This document shows, piece after piece, positions 1 through 11,114 of a stretch of DNA of 64,000 nt (positions are counted from its first letter, which is position 1; each line of letters starts with the position of its first letter). Both the position numbers and the translations under genes were made by a program. The stretch lies in the NCBI GenBank assembly GCA_965214995.1, contig CBDCCT010000002.1, positions 682,001 through 746,000 on the forward strand, given 5' to 3'. Source of the stretch: CBDCCT01 sp965214995. GTDB lineage: Bacteria; Deinococcota; Deinococci; Deinococcales; Trueperaceae. Under the pieces are notes generated by a model, which saw only the letters and a list, made by a program, of their open reading frames with translations, had not been told where the DNA came from and did not search any database.

Positions 1-29
1 AATGTGCCATCTGTGTACGAAGCAAGGTG

Positions 30-1090
30 ATGAACACGAGCCATCTGTATTTCCAGAGAAGAGCAAACCATGGCAGAAACCAACCTAAAACAGTTAATGT
101 GCGCTTGCTTAAAGCTATAAAAGCTTATGGTGACAGAGGTAGGCCATTTGACACCCATTACCTGTCTATCATTATATGACTCGAATGCTTTTCCGAGTTT
201 CTGGCTTCAAATTACGTACATATGCTAAATCACAAAACAGGTGCTATTGTTCCTGTATCACTTGGTCGCATGCGAAACGTTTGGTTTCCTCAACGAGTAG
301 CAGATTATTTGAGTAGCCAGGAACTAGCTAAATTGAAAGACCAAGCCGAAGCAACAGTCATTGAACGCGACTTTGATTTTGGAAAGGACTGGCCTAGCAA
401 AACTACCCATTTTGCCGGTTATCGGATTCGTAGAAATCCAAAGGTGCTAGCACATCAGCAGAAGATGAAGGAAATGAAAGCGGAAGTGAAACTAGTAGAG
501 CCCATCGGTGGTTTGAAAAAAGAACGAAATGACGCGCAGAAGAAAAGTATGCCTCGAAAGCCTTCTGTGCTAGACAATTTGCAGGTAGCTGTATGTTAAA
601 GACCTTTACTTCCCTGAATCTTGTTGTATGTTCATGTTTAAGTCTGTTCACTTACTAAGACAACTATCTTTAGCCCCAACGAATGCACGAACTACTCAAC
701 ACTCTTATACCTTCCAGGTTATGCTTCTATCGTCAGCGTATCCCGTCGACCTCACCAGAACTTCCGTCAAATACAACTAATTCTCCTGAAGCCTCAACAG
801 AAAAGAGGTCTGATATCATCAACGATGTCGGTCCTTCAGTGTATGATTCAGTGAGCACACTTGACATATTAAATTCTATTCGCTCCGTCCTGGCAGATGA
901 TAGCGAAGCTTCTCGCATAAGCCTTTCGGAAGATAATGTTCGCTTCATGCATATGAAGAGTGAAAGGGAGGATCGAATACAAAGTCTGGGCGAATATTTA
1001 GTAGAAGTGAAGGTGCCTGGCCTACCGAACAGCGTTCCCATCATGAAAACAGTAAAAGTCTTGCCTACGGCTGAGAAACTCCAACAATAG
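30..1090 (+). CDS. Mitochondrial large-subunit ribosomal protein bL9m
   Basis: Structural protein of the mitochondrial 54S ribosomal subunit, of the bacterial L9 family. I read three exons: 30-138, 241-584 and 674-1090, giving 289 aa. Intron 1 (GTAGGC...ACAG) splits a Gly codon and joins VNVRLLKAIKAYGDRG to AIVPVSLGRMRNVWFPQRVA. That is the L9 N-terminal signature: VxLL..., G-xx-V-xV, then G-R-M-RN-xx-FP. Intron 2 could use the donor at 585 or the stronger GTATGT at 591; both keep frame and differ by two residues (VA). The last exon encodes a Ser/Thr-rich linker and a C-terminal domain that ends at TAG. The first Met I can see is at 30, followed by a basic, mitochondrial-presequence-like stretch. 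The frame is open to the window edge, so the true start may lie further upstream. The family assignment comes from recalled L9 motifs. It is convergent with the next gene. Confidence 0.85.
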
Positions 1091-1579
1091 ATATAACCAA
1101 TGTAGAATAATGGTAATTCTTTTATTTTGGCGCAAAGCTGTCTCAGTTCGAACCTTTGTCTTCTATCACTATCATTCTCTTTACAACTGACAAACAAAAA
1201 GTACTAAGGCGTCGAAACATTACTCCCTGGGACGTTGGGTGGTTTTTGTACCTGAGCTACATCTGTTTATCTGTAAGCATATTTAACACCACTTCTCAGT
1301 ATCATGAGTTCTCAAAATCATTCTTTGCTTACATTAGTATGATCATGATCGAAATGATAAACATTTTGTCTCATGCATATATCGTCATTATTTATGAGGC
1401 CGGTGCGAGTTTCTACGATAGTTTTACTTAAGAAGCAAAAGTTAAGGTCAATCGTTAAGAAAAGAGAAAGAAATTCACCATTTCCTTTGACATTTGCTAT
1501 TTACATTATTAGAAGCGAAGATGAAGTCATGCGGGAAAAATGGTCGCCAGCTACTATAAAACTCGGCTTAAAAACAAAA
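1091..1579. other. Intergenic region between convergent genes
   Basis: This gap holds the 3' ends of bL9m and of the minus-strand gene that ends at 1580. I see only short chance reading frames and A+T-rich 3'-UTR-like sequence, with no recognisable RNA gene or repeat. Confidence 0.6.
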
Positions 1580-3421
1580 TTATCTCCTTGCCCTTGTCTT
1601 AGAGAACTCCTTTACTTCTCGCCTGTGCAAGGGTTCACTTGGCCAGACCCATCCTCGCAATCGTTTAGCAGTTCTTTGCTCGCCCAGCTGTGGTTTCGGA
1701 ATCCATACGTCCCGTTCCATAAAATGTTGTCGAGTCAGCGCTGATGGTAAGCCGACATCCATCTTCCAGGATAACGGACAACCGGGCAAGCGGTTTTCTT
1801 TCGCAAGCATATGAAGATACCACAGCGCAAGGCCGACAGTCATCTTTGGGTCGCCATTACCATCTCTTCCTTCTTCGGCGACCCTAATCGGTGCTGATAA
1901 CTCCAAGAAACCGAACAGAGGAATGCCACCTGAACCAGTATTCGTCGCAGTCGCGGACTTAGCCATGTCATTTTTGAAATCTCCAGACACGCCACAACGA
2001 ACGCATACTAGCTCGATTTCTGTGGCTATGAACCCATACCGACATCCATGTTCGCGCATAAGCCGATGAATATGTGCAAGACCATGCAGGTAGTACACTT
2101 GATTGCTCGGTAAATCGGAACGCATGCCGGAGTTCCAGCTATGATACGTCTTAACAATACCTACGATCCGGCCTCGACGACTGTCACCAATAATAGTCCG
2201 CTCGGTGTCGTGTTGATAATTAGCTACAAAATCGGCGTTCTTTGATGCATATGCTCCACGTGGCTGGGCATGCATCGCCATGTGTTTCTCACCCTGTGCA
2301 ATGCTCAAAGCTGCATTAACTTTGGCTGCATAGACATCACGCCAAATGGCATGCAAAGCTGCTTCTGAATCAGGTCGTAGATTTGGACGTTGCGGTGTTG
2401 GTAGAAGCTCTGTGGAGATTGGAATATTCAAAAGGTCCATCAAGCCGGGTACTGCTTTGATGTTTTCGACACTAAAATCATTCCATTTGCGCACGTTGCG
2501 AATATCCCACCAGAAATGCTTGTTAGCACCAGCTGCATTTGTACGCCTGACTAAATCGAGTGGAGGATTTGAGGAACTAAGATAATCCATCAGAGTCGAT
2601 GTTGGTGCAAGCTGTTGGAAAGCGTCAAAAGTAGTCTCAGTCGGTTCATAGTAAGAAGTATATTGGCAGTCTGAATAAACATGTGACACTTGGCGGCCAA
2701 GATCGGTCCCGCTGACCTGTGGCTGAGGAATCTGAAGCAAGCTGGATGGTTTGGGCTGCAAAGAGAAATTTGGATCGAAATAATTGAAAGTATGAGATGC
2801 TGCGGTAACGGCTACCGGAGGCTCTGGGGTAGCACTTTTGCCAGAAGTCTTATAACTTGGCATTCCACGGTACGTCGGATAGCCATAGCGGCCAAGCACA
2901 GCTTCAACACTGGACACCGATTCAGCTCTGCTGTGTCTGTTGCTTACTGACCCAGAACGAGAACGGCACACTTGTATTGACTGTCTTCGACCATGCGAAG
3001 ATTGTGGGAGAGCATATGCAGCCGAAGAGTTGTTCAAGGAATCCACAGGTGAAATTAATGTGACGGGAGAAACTAGAGCTGCTTGTTCTGAGGGACTGAC
3101 AGATCGTGTGAAGCTTGGTACCTGATGTGCTACATACGGTGTAAGATTCGCTGCATGGTTGATACTTGCATTCGCACTCGCAGAGCGTCGATGTTCTGAA
3201 GTATCAGAGAGCCCTTCCACAAATTGGTCTTGAGCCCGAATTTTGGGTAACAGAAGAGGGCCGAATTGGCGGATGGGGGATGCATTTAGAGGGTCAGGAA
3301 ACGAGTCTGGCGAAGAATTAAGAGAGTAGTAGGCGCTATCCATGGTATTTCCGCTATCGGCACTTCCATAAGCCCGGGCTTTTACCGCCATAGGCGGTGT
3401 TGCTTGCCGTTGACTGTACAT
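1580..3421 (-). CDS. Conserved ascomycete protein of unknown function, 613 aa
   Basis: A single uninterrupted frame from ATG at 3421 to a stop at 1580. Residues 1-270 are low-complexity, rich in Ser, Pro and Arg, and look disordered, with an RS-like patch near 145-170. From about residue 275 the protein becomes folded-looking. It contains KHFWWDIRNVRKW (301-313), a block AALHAIWRDVYAAKVNAAL, then YLHGLAHIHRLMREHGCRYG followed by an FIATEIELV strand, and ends with VWPSEPLHRRE. I recall this C-terminal pattern from uncharacterised proteins common in Pezizomycotina, some of them automatically named sialidase without clear support. I see no signal peptide, membrane segment or catalytic signature, so I give no function. 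Its 5' end faces the 1.2-kb gap at 3422-4679. Confidence 0.85.
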   Translation of the reverse strand: MYSQRQATPPMAVKARAYGSADSGNTMDSAYYSLNSSPDSFPDPLNASPIRQFGPLLLPKIRAQDQFVEGLSDTSEHRRSASANASINHAANLTPYVAHQVPSFTRSVSPSEQAALVSPVTLISPVDSLNNSSAAYALPQSSHGRRQSIQVCRSRSGSVSNRHSRAESVSSVEAVLGRYGYPTYRGMPSYKTSGKSATPEPPVAVTAASHTFNYFDPNFSLQPKPSSLLQIPQPQVSGTDLGRQVSHVYSDCQYTSYYEPTETTFDAFQQLAPTSTLMDYLSSSNPPLDLVRRTNAAGANKHFWWDIRNVRKWNDFSVENIKAVPGLMDLLNIPISTELLPTPQRPNLRPDSEAALHAIWRDVYAAKVNAALSIAQGEKHMAMHAQPRGAYASKNADFVANYQHDTERTIIGDSRRGRIVGIVKTYHSWNSGMRSDLPSNQVYYLHGLAHIHRLMREHGCRYGFIATEIELVCVRCGVSGDFKNDMAKSATATNTGSGGIPLFGFLELSAPIRVAEEGRDGNGDPKMTVGLALWYLHMLAKENRLPGCPLSWKMDVGLPSALTRQHFMERDVWIPKPQLGEQRTAKRLRGWVWPSEPLHRREVKEFSKTRARR

Positions 3422-4104
3422 CGTGTGAACTATAATGAGACTGAAGGATGTCGTAATAGGAATAGATATTATTAATTACTGTGTGGAGCCAGCTCCGAGA
3501 TAAACATGCTCAATATGATAGAAGGTGGTGAAATTGAAAGACAATGATAACAAATGAAATTCGTCCGGTCGTGAAGAGAGTCTACTGTACACGAAAGAAG
3601 GAAAAGAATTGGCCAAAACAGACTTAAAAAATGAAGATGCTCGGAGACATGCGACATATTTGTAGTCGCAATGTGCAATCCGACCATAACAAATCAGATA
3701 GTAAAGTACCATTCTTGACATGATACACTAATGGCACCTGAAACATGGGAAGGTAAGTGTTTCAACGCGATTGAAACGCGACAAAGACTTGGGGTAAGCT
3801 CATTGATACATTCCAAGCACCAGTGCAATATGACAGTACAGTCATCCTCCATATTACTTCCCTCAAGTGTCTTGCTATAGACCTAATGAGAGTACAACAA
3901 TAAACGGGGAAACCCCAACTCATTTGAGTAAGCGCTGATGTATTTTTGGGGTCCTCGTAAAGCCGTGCGTAAGGCTATTTTTGGAACATGACGCGCGCAA
4001 GAGAGATTTTTCGAAAAATCCGGCGCCTACAACAATGAGATCTGTTTTTAGATATTACTTAATTAAGCGGAAGCGCTGAGGTGCTAGCCATCGTGATATT
4101 CACT
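3422..4104. other. Intergenic region upstream of the 613-aa gene
   Basis: This is probably the promoter and 5' UTR of the minus-strand gene starting at 3421. Overlapping minus-strand frames at 3472-3721 show no family resemblance and I treat them as chance. The only structure I noticed is a perfect 16-bp palindrome, GATTTTTCGAAAAATC, at 4005-4020. Confidence 0.5.
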
Positions 4105-4608
4105 TTATCTAATTGTTGCGGGCGATGTCAATTCGTACAATGACTTTTCACCGGTACTGAACGCTTCCATGTTGGCGCGAAGCAGATCTCTCAGCTTACT
4201 TAACTGGCTATTTTTGTTAGCCACTTCTAGCTTGTGTTCACGTATGTACAGAAATATCCACCCCCGTATGTGCTTGGGAAGGAAACACACCAAATTGGTT
4301 TAGCGTAAATACGTGCCACTTCTTGACGCGACCGACAGGTTTGCGACAAGTCACTTGTGTTGAGATAATTCAACTCGCCTTTGTATGACTGATCAGTGTA
4401 ACGCCAGGACATGTTATTTATCTGATAGGAATACCTTGAATGCTCTTTTGCTCTCTCTAAAATAGCTGGCGAGATTGCTTGGTCCATAAAGCATTAGCTT
4501 TCTGTTCATCATACTTAAATTATTCAATCTCGCTCTCTGAGTATCCTCAAAACGAAAGTGATGGAGGAAAAGAGATTGTAGCACCCAAATCACAGTACGA
4601 CAGTTCAA
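4105..4608 (-). other. Possible exon fragments of an unidentified or eroded gene
   Basis: Three overlapping minus-strand frames (4414-4608, 4227-4487, 4105-4293) read more like protein than chance does. The last ends in an alpha-helical, charged stretch (KLEVANKNSQLSKLRDLL, then MEAFSTGEKSLYEL) before a TAA at 4105. I tried to join them through GT/AG sites near 4290-4310 and 4380-4435 and could not obtain a continuous frame. It may be a small gene with introns I did not resolve, a decayed gene, or 3' UTR and chance. No family is recognised. Confidence 0.2.
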
Positions 4609-4679
4609 AGATTATTCACTGTCGCATTTAGATATTGCTTGGTTTCAAACTTGCAAAAAGTCATACTCTATGCATATCG

Positions 4680-6287
4680 CTACCGAGAAGAAACCTCTGA
4701 CCACCATGCTTTCCAGTCAACAGTCTTCTGTTCTCTTCTTGCCTCCTCAGCGGCAAATACCATAGCATGACTTCTTATGATTTCCGCAAGCGAACATCCC
4801 AGATACACATCTTCAGCCTTTTTAAGTGTCATTCGTTTATTCTTGACAGCATCAACTGCGACCATGAATTTCTCTGTAAGTCCTTGATCTCCGCCACCAT
4901 GATGATCTTCTTGTCCTAAGTTGGGGTAGAATTGTGTTTCATGCTGACCGTTTGCAAACCTATACACTCTAATGCCCTTACTATCGTATGAAACCTCGCC
5001 CGCCGTTCCATAAACTCGGCCTCGCCTTTCGCATATAGACTCAGTAAATGCGACCATATGAAAAATTGCTCTCTTAGCATATATAGTCGTCTCATCCCCG
5101 TCTCTAGAAGGAAGAACTTCATCGTCCCAGGTGATGGTAACAATTTGATCGTCACAAACGTTGTTATCTGCCTCCCAAACGCACCTACCAAACCATGATC
5201 GCGTCTCGACAACAGACGATGGAGTTTTACAATCATAATCCTCTTGTAGACACTTCAGCAGCCTGGCCCCTGCTATCTCGAGACCTCTTTCTTTCCGTAT
5301 CTCTCCAATCTCAGCATCAACAACATCAACAGGCCAACCAGTGTTGCCCTTGAGCAGACTTCCTTCATAATACAACTTCTTCGCACTGAATGCGCAAACC
5401 TGTTCTATAGGACAGGAAAGGCAGTTTGTCGCTGCACCAGCGGCTTTAGGCTTTCTACTTTTTTTGAAGAGATTTAGAGAACCGCTACTTGACAATGATG
5501 AAGGAAGATGAGTCAGTTGGGAGCCATTTTTCTGCGAAGAGCATAAAATCCAAAGCAAAAAGTCAATGTCATGACAGGATTTTGTTAACAAGGACGGCGC
5601 AGTTGTCCTATAGTTGCGCCAATTACCTCTAACACCGGTTAGTCCTTACTTTAAGTACGGCGAAGTCGTGTAGGAATAACTATACATGCACAATCCTCAC
5701 CTTACATAACTATGCGTAAAATGCCACCACCCGATCGGTTCTGTATGTTCCATGGAAATGATATCTCCAATTGCTACTTGTTCTACTAGCAGCCTCTTTA
5801 ATAACATATTCATCGGGCTGTATCGGAGAACATGCCCAACACAAAAGATCCTCTTCTGCTCTTCACCTGTGGGTCCTGCTAAAAACCTACTGATAGTAAG
5901 GCAATCGTCAAGTTTAGTAGCCAATGGTTTTTCGCATAATATATGCATGTTAAGTGGTGCAAGTGCTTTGATTACTTCAACGTGCATTTCATCAAGAACA
6001 CATATAAATGCTGTGTCTGCGCCTGGTAACACGGCATCTTGATTATCTGCTCCAGTAGCTCTTTTGTTATTTTCACATAGCACGTATTCTTTCCAACCGA
6101 TGAACTCTTGACCAGGAGCGGGCTTATCATCCCAGATGTATTTTTTCCCAAAAGCACGTCGCTTGAAGGCATTTGGTTCTGCTACTGCAACTATTGTCCC
6201 CAGTCCTTCCGCACAAACTGCCTTACTGTATGCATTACCTCGTGAGCCTGCGCCAATGACAACCACTCGCGGTAAATCTGAAGTCAT
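4680..6287 (-). CDS. Gfo/Idh/MocA family NAD(P)-dependent oxidoreductase
   Basis: Two exons, 6287-5701 and 5628-4680, with a 72-nt intron (GTGAGG...GTTAG) give 511 aa. The join restores the family string FTHSYVRGNWRN followed by APSLLTKSCHDIDFLLW. The N-terminal Rossmann fold shows GAGSRG at residues 12-17, and the family's CEKPLA motif sits at 118-123 (EKP 119-121). HDID at 215-218 matches the catalytic-region His/Asp of the second domain. Residues 265-274 hold a C-x2-C-x5-C cluster (CLSCPIEQVC) followed by FSAKK, a feature I recall in a subset of the family in place of extra loop sequence. The family oxidises or reduces sugars, inositols and similar polyols; the substrate here cannot be told. 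No signal peptide is visible, so it is probably cytosolic. Confidence 0.88.
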
Positions 6288-6856
6288 TATGGTATTTTAC
6301 TGCTTCATAATAGGGACGATAACGGGTTTATCATCCAAGACCGCCCGATATTTTGCTTTGTGGTTCATGTGAACATTGAAAGTCGTGAATGGACCTTTTC
6401 GTAAACTGGCCTATAGGACGCATGAGAGACCTTCGATGACGTGAAATTCACAGATACTAAAGAATGTAAAATTACTTCATGTATGAACCAATTTTGTCTG
6501 TCGAAGATGATGAAGCGAGGCTAATTTTGTGTGACTGAAGGCGACTAGATTACGTTGTGTGAATCTACCATTAAGGTGAAGTAGCGAAATACATTTAAGA
6601 TATTAACGTCTGCTAGGTATCATTGGTGGTATAGGATCCTTTGGTGAAGTAAACCTTCAAATCACCTATAGAACCTGAAAACTATGAAGTACACACTCAT
6701 GAATTGTACTTCAGGAAAACGCGCGTTTTGCCTAGGCAAAAAGGAAATTCTATTATCCTTGCGAAAGAGCTACTCGCGAAGTCCTAACTCCTGAAAAATT
6801 CTTCAGGATGCCTTCAAGATGCCACCAGCATTCATTATCATGAGAGCTTACAGATG
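6288..6856. other. Intergenic region upstream of the oxidoreductase
   Basis: This stretch lies between the 3' end of the channel gene (stop at 6857) and the start of the oxidoreductase (6287); both are on the minus strand. It should contain the oxidoreductase promoter and the channel's terminator. I see no clear element, RNA gene or repeat in it. Confidence 0.5.
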
Positions 6857-9787
6857 CTACTTGTTCAACACTACATAGTTATCTTCAGCTAATTGAGCAC
6901 TTCCGGAGCTGATTGCGGTCTGGCCTGCTCGGCCCATGCTGGCAGCATTGCGTAAAAGTGACTCTTTCTGGCTGACACCCTGTTGAAGTGAGCTGAAGGA
7001 CAAAGAAGATGAGTGACTTTGGAAGCGGCTATGTTCATCGGCTGATGATGGCATTGCATGATAACCAGAGGGGTACGTAGTCTCTGTCATATCTTCATTT
7101 AAGTCACCAGATTGCATAGTGAAAGAAAACGTCCTTGAGTTTTCTTCGAAGCCATCTGCAGAATTTAGACTACATGACTTGCTCGGATATGTATCACCAA
7201 TAAATTGTGGATTAAGATCATTCGTGTGCAAATCGTGTTCGTGTGTGGGATTTGGATAAATGCTGAGCTCAAATCCGCAACGATTTGTGTCGCCTCTACC
7301 GAAAGGAATCTCGGAAGGTTTCTGCCTTGTACTCAGAAGGTCATATATGAATTGCTGGTCGACTTTGATTCTATCGTCTTGTAAGAGTGCCTTTACCACA
7401 TCTTTTAGATCTTCCCGTATAAGTGGCTTCGAAAGTGGTTTCATTAAAGCGGGGTGGCAATAGCGCATTGTCAAGTTCTTGCTTTGCGTCTCGTTAACCG
7501 CGTCGTTAGCTATATCTTCGATTTGGCCTTCAGCTGATCGACCTTCGTGAAACAGTAGCAAAGTGTTATACTTCCGTGAACAATACCACTTGAAAGTAGC
7601 TAGCATAAAAGGGAGTGGAGTAAGCGCAATCAACATTCTCCAATCATAACCCTGTGCCCATACTACAATTAAGGCAATTGTATTTGATAGTAATGCTGCA
7701 AACAAGAACCGGTTGAATAAAGTCAGCCACATCCGCCCGCCAGATTCATTCTTAGTTTTGAAAACATAGCTGCATGAGTTAGCTGATATATTTGTAGTTG
7801 GTAACTTATGCTCACAGTAAGAGATATTTCTTCAACCAAGAATCTATAGTAAAGTAAATGGCTGCCACCGGAAGGACCAGTGGCTGCAAAACAGCAAATG
7901 ATAAGGCTACAGTAGCATAAAACAGAAAATAATTGTAATAACTAGCATAGTCAAAGGCAGGAGGGTTAGTCCAATCGCTAATTTGTCGAGGCGTTTGGCT
8001 TGCGAATTTTCGTGCAAAAGAGCCCCATGCTAATCGCCATACTTGCGAAAGATCAATTGCAGCTCCTAGATTGCGTTGAAGTAGCCACATAACCCAGAAG
8101 AACGATCCATTACAAAGTGACTGTAACAATTTCTCGAGAAATCTGCCGTCTATCAAAGCCTCGTCAACCGTCTTGCCGCCTTTAGTAGCCGCAAGAACAG
8201 CGGCAAAGAAGGCCCAGGCTGCTGAAAACAGCGAAAAGACGATGAGGTTATTGAAGACAAAGAAGACATAAAGTTTCCGAAACACATGTCGGTCTCTCGC
8301 CGTTTTGGAAAAATCACCAGCACGTATTGAAAGTCGCCGGAATATTGGTGGTAAATAGAAGTATACTAGTGAAAGAATAGTTGGAGCCGCGATTCCCTGT
8401 ACAATAGCCCAAAGACTCGGGTTCATGAACAATTCTTTTTGAAAGGCTGGCCAAACGTTTCCCAAATTTGTGAGGTTTGATAGAAATATGGCAATTAAGA
8501 CGTTAGGAACGATCCACAAGACTGTTAATAGCACGATCCATATATTATTCAATAGAGCTCTTCTTCTACGAGCATTCTTCGATAAAGATAGGTTCTTCCA
8601 TATTAGATCATCTGGTTCGGGAGCTAATTGTACCGTCATTCTTTTCGGCTGCTCCTTCAGCGCATTTCTTGCTATCAAATGAGCATCACATTTATATCTA
8701 AAGCTGGCAAATCCATATGGAAGAGCATCTTTTTGGCTCTCCGATTCTCTGGCTTCTCTAATTTGAAACATTAGATCATTTATTTCTGACAACATTTGCC
8801 TCATTTTGTCAACAGTGTCTTGACTAGTTGTGTCTTTATCTCTGCCTGGTTTATTATGCGTTGATATTCTTATTGAATGACGTGGAATACTCGAAATATA
8901 TTTAGTTACGTAGACCTCAAAGTCGCGAATAGCCTCTTCGTACTTCTTAACCAATTCCGGTAGATCATTTACGTCACGAGCAATTGCCGTTCCTAGCAAG
9001 TCTGCGTCAGCAGACATGCTCCTTGCCACTCTACTAATGTCTTTATCAGACCGTAGAAGTTTTGGTATATCCGTAATCTGCGGCAAGTCAGAGCCTTTAA
9101 TATGGGGCCGAAGCATCGCCACTAACCATCAGAGTGCGCGCATGCAAGCTTTTTTGGTAATGCTCACTCTCAAAGTGACTATTCGTCAGCCGCGCAACAG
9201 CTTTGTAATTCGTCCAAAGGTAGTATGCTATGATAAGATCGAAAATGTAGGCACATACCACATACGCCCATGCAGCATCACCAGTGATATATTGTGGAGT
9301 TAACTTAGCAAAAGCGGGCACGCCATCGAATTGGCCATATAACTCTTCGCCTTTCAAAACGTTGACAGGTACAATTATTGAACAGCCCACAAGCGTTATA
9401 GCGAGGAAAATGTTACGGCTCATTGCAGCAAAGCGAAGAAAAAGGGCGGCATCTGCGCCAACATTAATCAGATAATCTTTCTCTTGCATTCTTTTTATTG
9501 GTTTCATCCACGAAAAGAATCCCCGATCCAGCGGTGGAAGTGCATTACGTGAATGGGCATGCTTTAAGCGTGGAGCATACACTATACTGTTGTATGGCCG
9601 TAGAAAACAAAAAATTAGTGCAATGAATGTCGTAAGACCCAAAGACGTAGCTAGAGATACAATAATTGCATCAGATTGTATCTGTTATTATTAGCGAGGA
9701 CAGTAGAAGAGACTGGAGACAAAGAACCTGCGTGTTGAAGGGATTAGCTAGCAGATTGAGTAGAACTGCAGACGGATCATCGGACAT
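6857..9787 (-). CDS. CSC1/OSCA-type hyperosmolality-gated cation channel
   Basis: Four exons, 9787-9728, 9681-9127, 9077-7816 and 7769-6857, give 929 aa. The introns are 46, 49 and 46 nt. The first donor is the weak GTTCTT; the others are GTTAGT and GTGAGC. Joining restores recalled family sequence: LLANPFNTQIQSDAIIVSL, then FLRPYNSIVYAPRLKHA (N-terminal RSN1 transmembrane region), then SLHARTLMITDIPKLL at the start of the cytosolic PHM7-type domain (about residues 200-380). The C-terminal multi-pass core follows, including LIWKNLSLS before several long hydrophobic helices and the FNNLIVFSLFSAAW helix. The last exon adds two more hydrophobic segments, starting at GGRMWLTLFNRFLFAALLSN, and a Ser-rich cytosolic tail. 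Family members are Ca2+-permeable, mechanically or osmotically gated channels in the plasma membrane or endomembranes. Total length is usual for fungal members. Confidence 0.92.
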
Positions 9788-10496
9788 GATATCTTGTCGT
9801 TCTGACAACTTCATTTCTCAAGGTATCCACGTTATTACTATATACTTGGAAAACATTAAGTTTCATTTCATGGTATCGCGGACCAGCAATTTAAGCCTTG
9901 AGGCGCCGCTGCCACTATTTTAATGGCGGACATCCGGTAGAACAGTTGAGCGTACGCTGAGCGAATCGGGTTAAATATGAGAGTTTGTATTGCAAAGGTA
10001 ACCAATTAATGCTGACCATATTGCGTGAATTGAATAAAGTTGCAGTGGATTCTCTTTACACGACTTCACTTTTCCAGAGCTAATTTTAGAACACCTACTC
10101 TGTACTCTGTACTAATATTAGCTTGTCATTTCTGCTGCTAAAATCGATAATTGCACGTGACCGCAATCATTCCATCTCAAGCCCCACATGCGGAGGCGTG
10201 GCTGGGGAAGCCACAGAAAGTCTTCCAGGGTGCCAGGATACTTCAGATTTGCACTAATATTTATAAATGAGTATTTACACAGAATCCTGTAAGATCAATT
10301 ACTCAAGGATATTAAGTGGTATGGCTGGCACATCGGCATTCGGCTTACAAGACGCCGGCCACCTGTTTTTCATATGGAACTTGACAGACATTTATGTCAA
10401 GATTCGACAACAGACAATGCAATCCACCTTCAACTTCTGTATCCGTCTGTTCCCAGATTTAATATAGTCCGTTATGTGTGTTGATTTGCCACTATA
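9788..10496. other. Divergent promoter region
   Basis: The channel gene starts at 9787 on the minus strand and the secreted-protein gene starts at 10497 on the plus strand, so both promoters lie here. Frames at 9666-9923 and 10267-10467 overlap exon 1 or show no family features and are taken as chance. No repeat or RNA gene is seen. Confidence 0.5.
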
Positions 10497-11114
10497 ATGC
10501 GTTTGGCAATCTACCTCATCTCAGCAGCGTGCTCTTTGGTCGTATGTAGACCTTTCCAGACTTCATCATGCTATCAAAATCCAGAATCATTAATTAGACG
10601 AGATCTTCGTTACTCGGTTGTACCTGTCGATGGTTCCGCAGATACGACTTCCCCATTAGTGTTGGTGGAAACGACTGTCAAGACAATTATCTCCACTAAA
10701 ATTATGACAACCACTCATCATGCTCCGACGGAGATAATAACGATCACAGTGACTGCTACCCCCAACGCGGAACCCAAATGCTCTTCATGTCAGAATTCAT
10801 GTACAACATATCCAGATTTGTCTGCCCAAGAATTGTTAAAATCAATTGGTGCAAGAAGGACGGAATTGCCAAGTCCTACAGCTGCTGCGATTGGCACTGA
10901 GGCATCTGCAAATGTTGTTTTCACCTATACGATCATACCTGAACAAAATAAGGAAGACAAAGAGGATCTGGAAAATCCTTCACATATCCAAATACCGCAT
11001 TTATATTCGACCAATCTAACTTCAATAGCGACGCAAGATTTATCATCTAAGACCTTGACCGGCTCTTCGGTAACAGCTTCTTCAGCTAGAGCACACACAT
11101 ATCAATCTCCTTAG
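10497..11114 (+). CDS. Small secreted Thr/Ser-rich protein, 205 aa
   Basis: A single-exon frame with a clear N-terminal signal peptide (MRLAIYLISAACSLVVC, residues 1-17, followed by RPFQ). The mature region is rich in Thr, Ser and Pro, with runs such as ETTVKTII, KIMTTTHHAPTEIITITVTA and a C-terminal SSKTLTGSSVTASSARA, which suggests O-glycosylation. A CSSC...C group lies near residues 95-101. It has no C-terminal hydrophobic segment, so GPI anchoring is unlikely. I do not recognise a family. It may be a cell-wall or secreted surface protein; calling it an effector would be speculation. The signal peptide plus composition argue against a chance frame. Confidence 0.6.
   Translation: MRLAIYLISAACSLVVCRPFQTSSCYQNPESLIRRDLRYSVVPVDGSADTTSPLVLVETTVKTIISTKIMTTTHHAPTEIITITVTATPNAEPKCSSCQNSCTTYPDLSAQELLKSIGARRTELPSPTAAAIGTEASANVVFTYTIIPEQNKEDKEDLENPSHIQIPHLYSTNLTSIATQDLSSKTLTGSSVTASSARAHTYQSP

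Noticed and set aside
733..1197. Minus-strand frame of 154 aa
   Set aside because: Antisense to the bL9m last exon, which has family support; no motifs on the minus strand.
10267..10467. 66-aa frame upstream of the secreted-protein gene
   Set aside because: Short, no motif, within a divergent promoter region.
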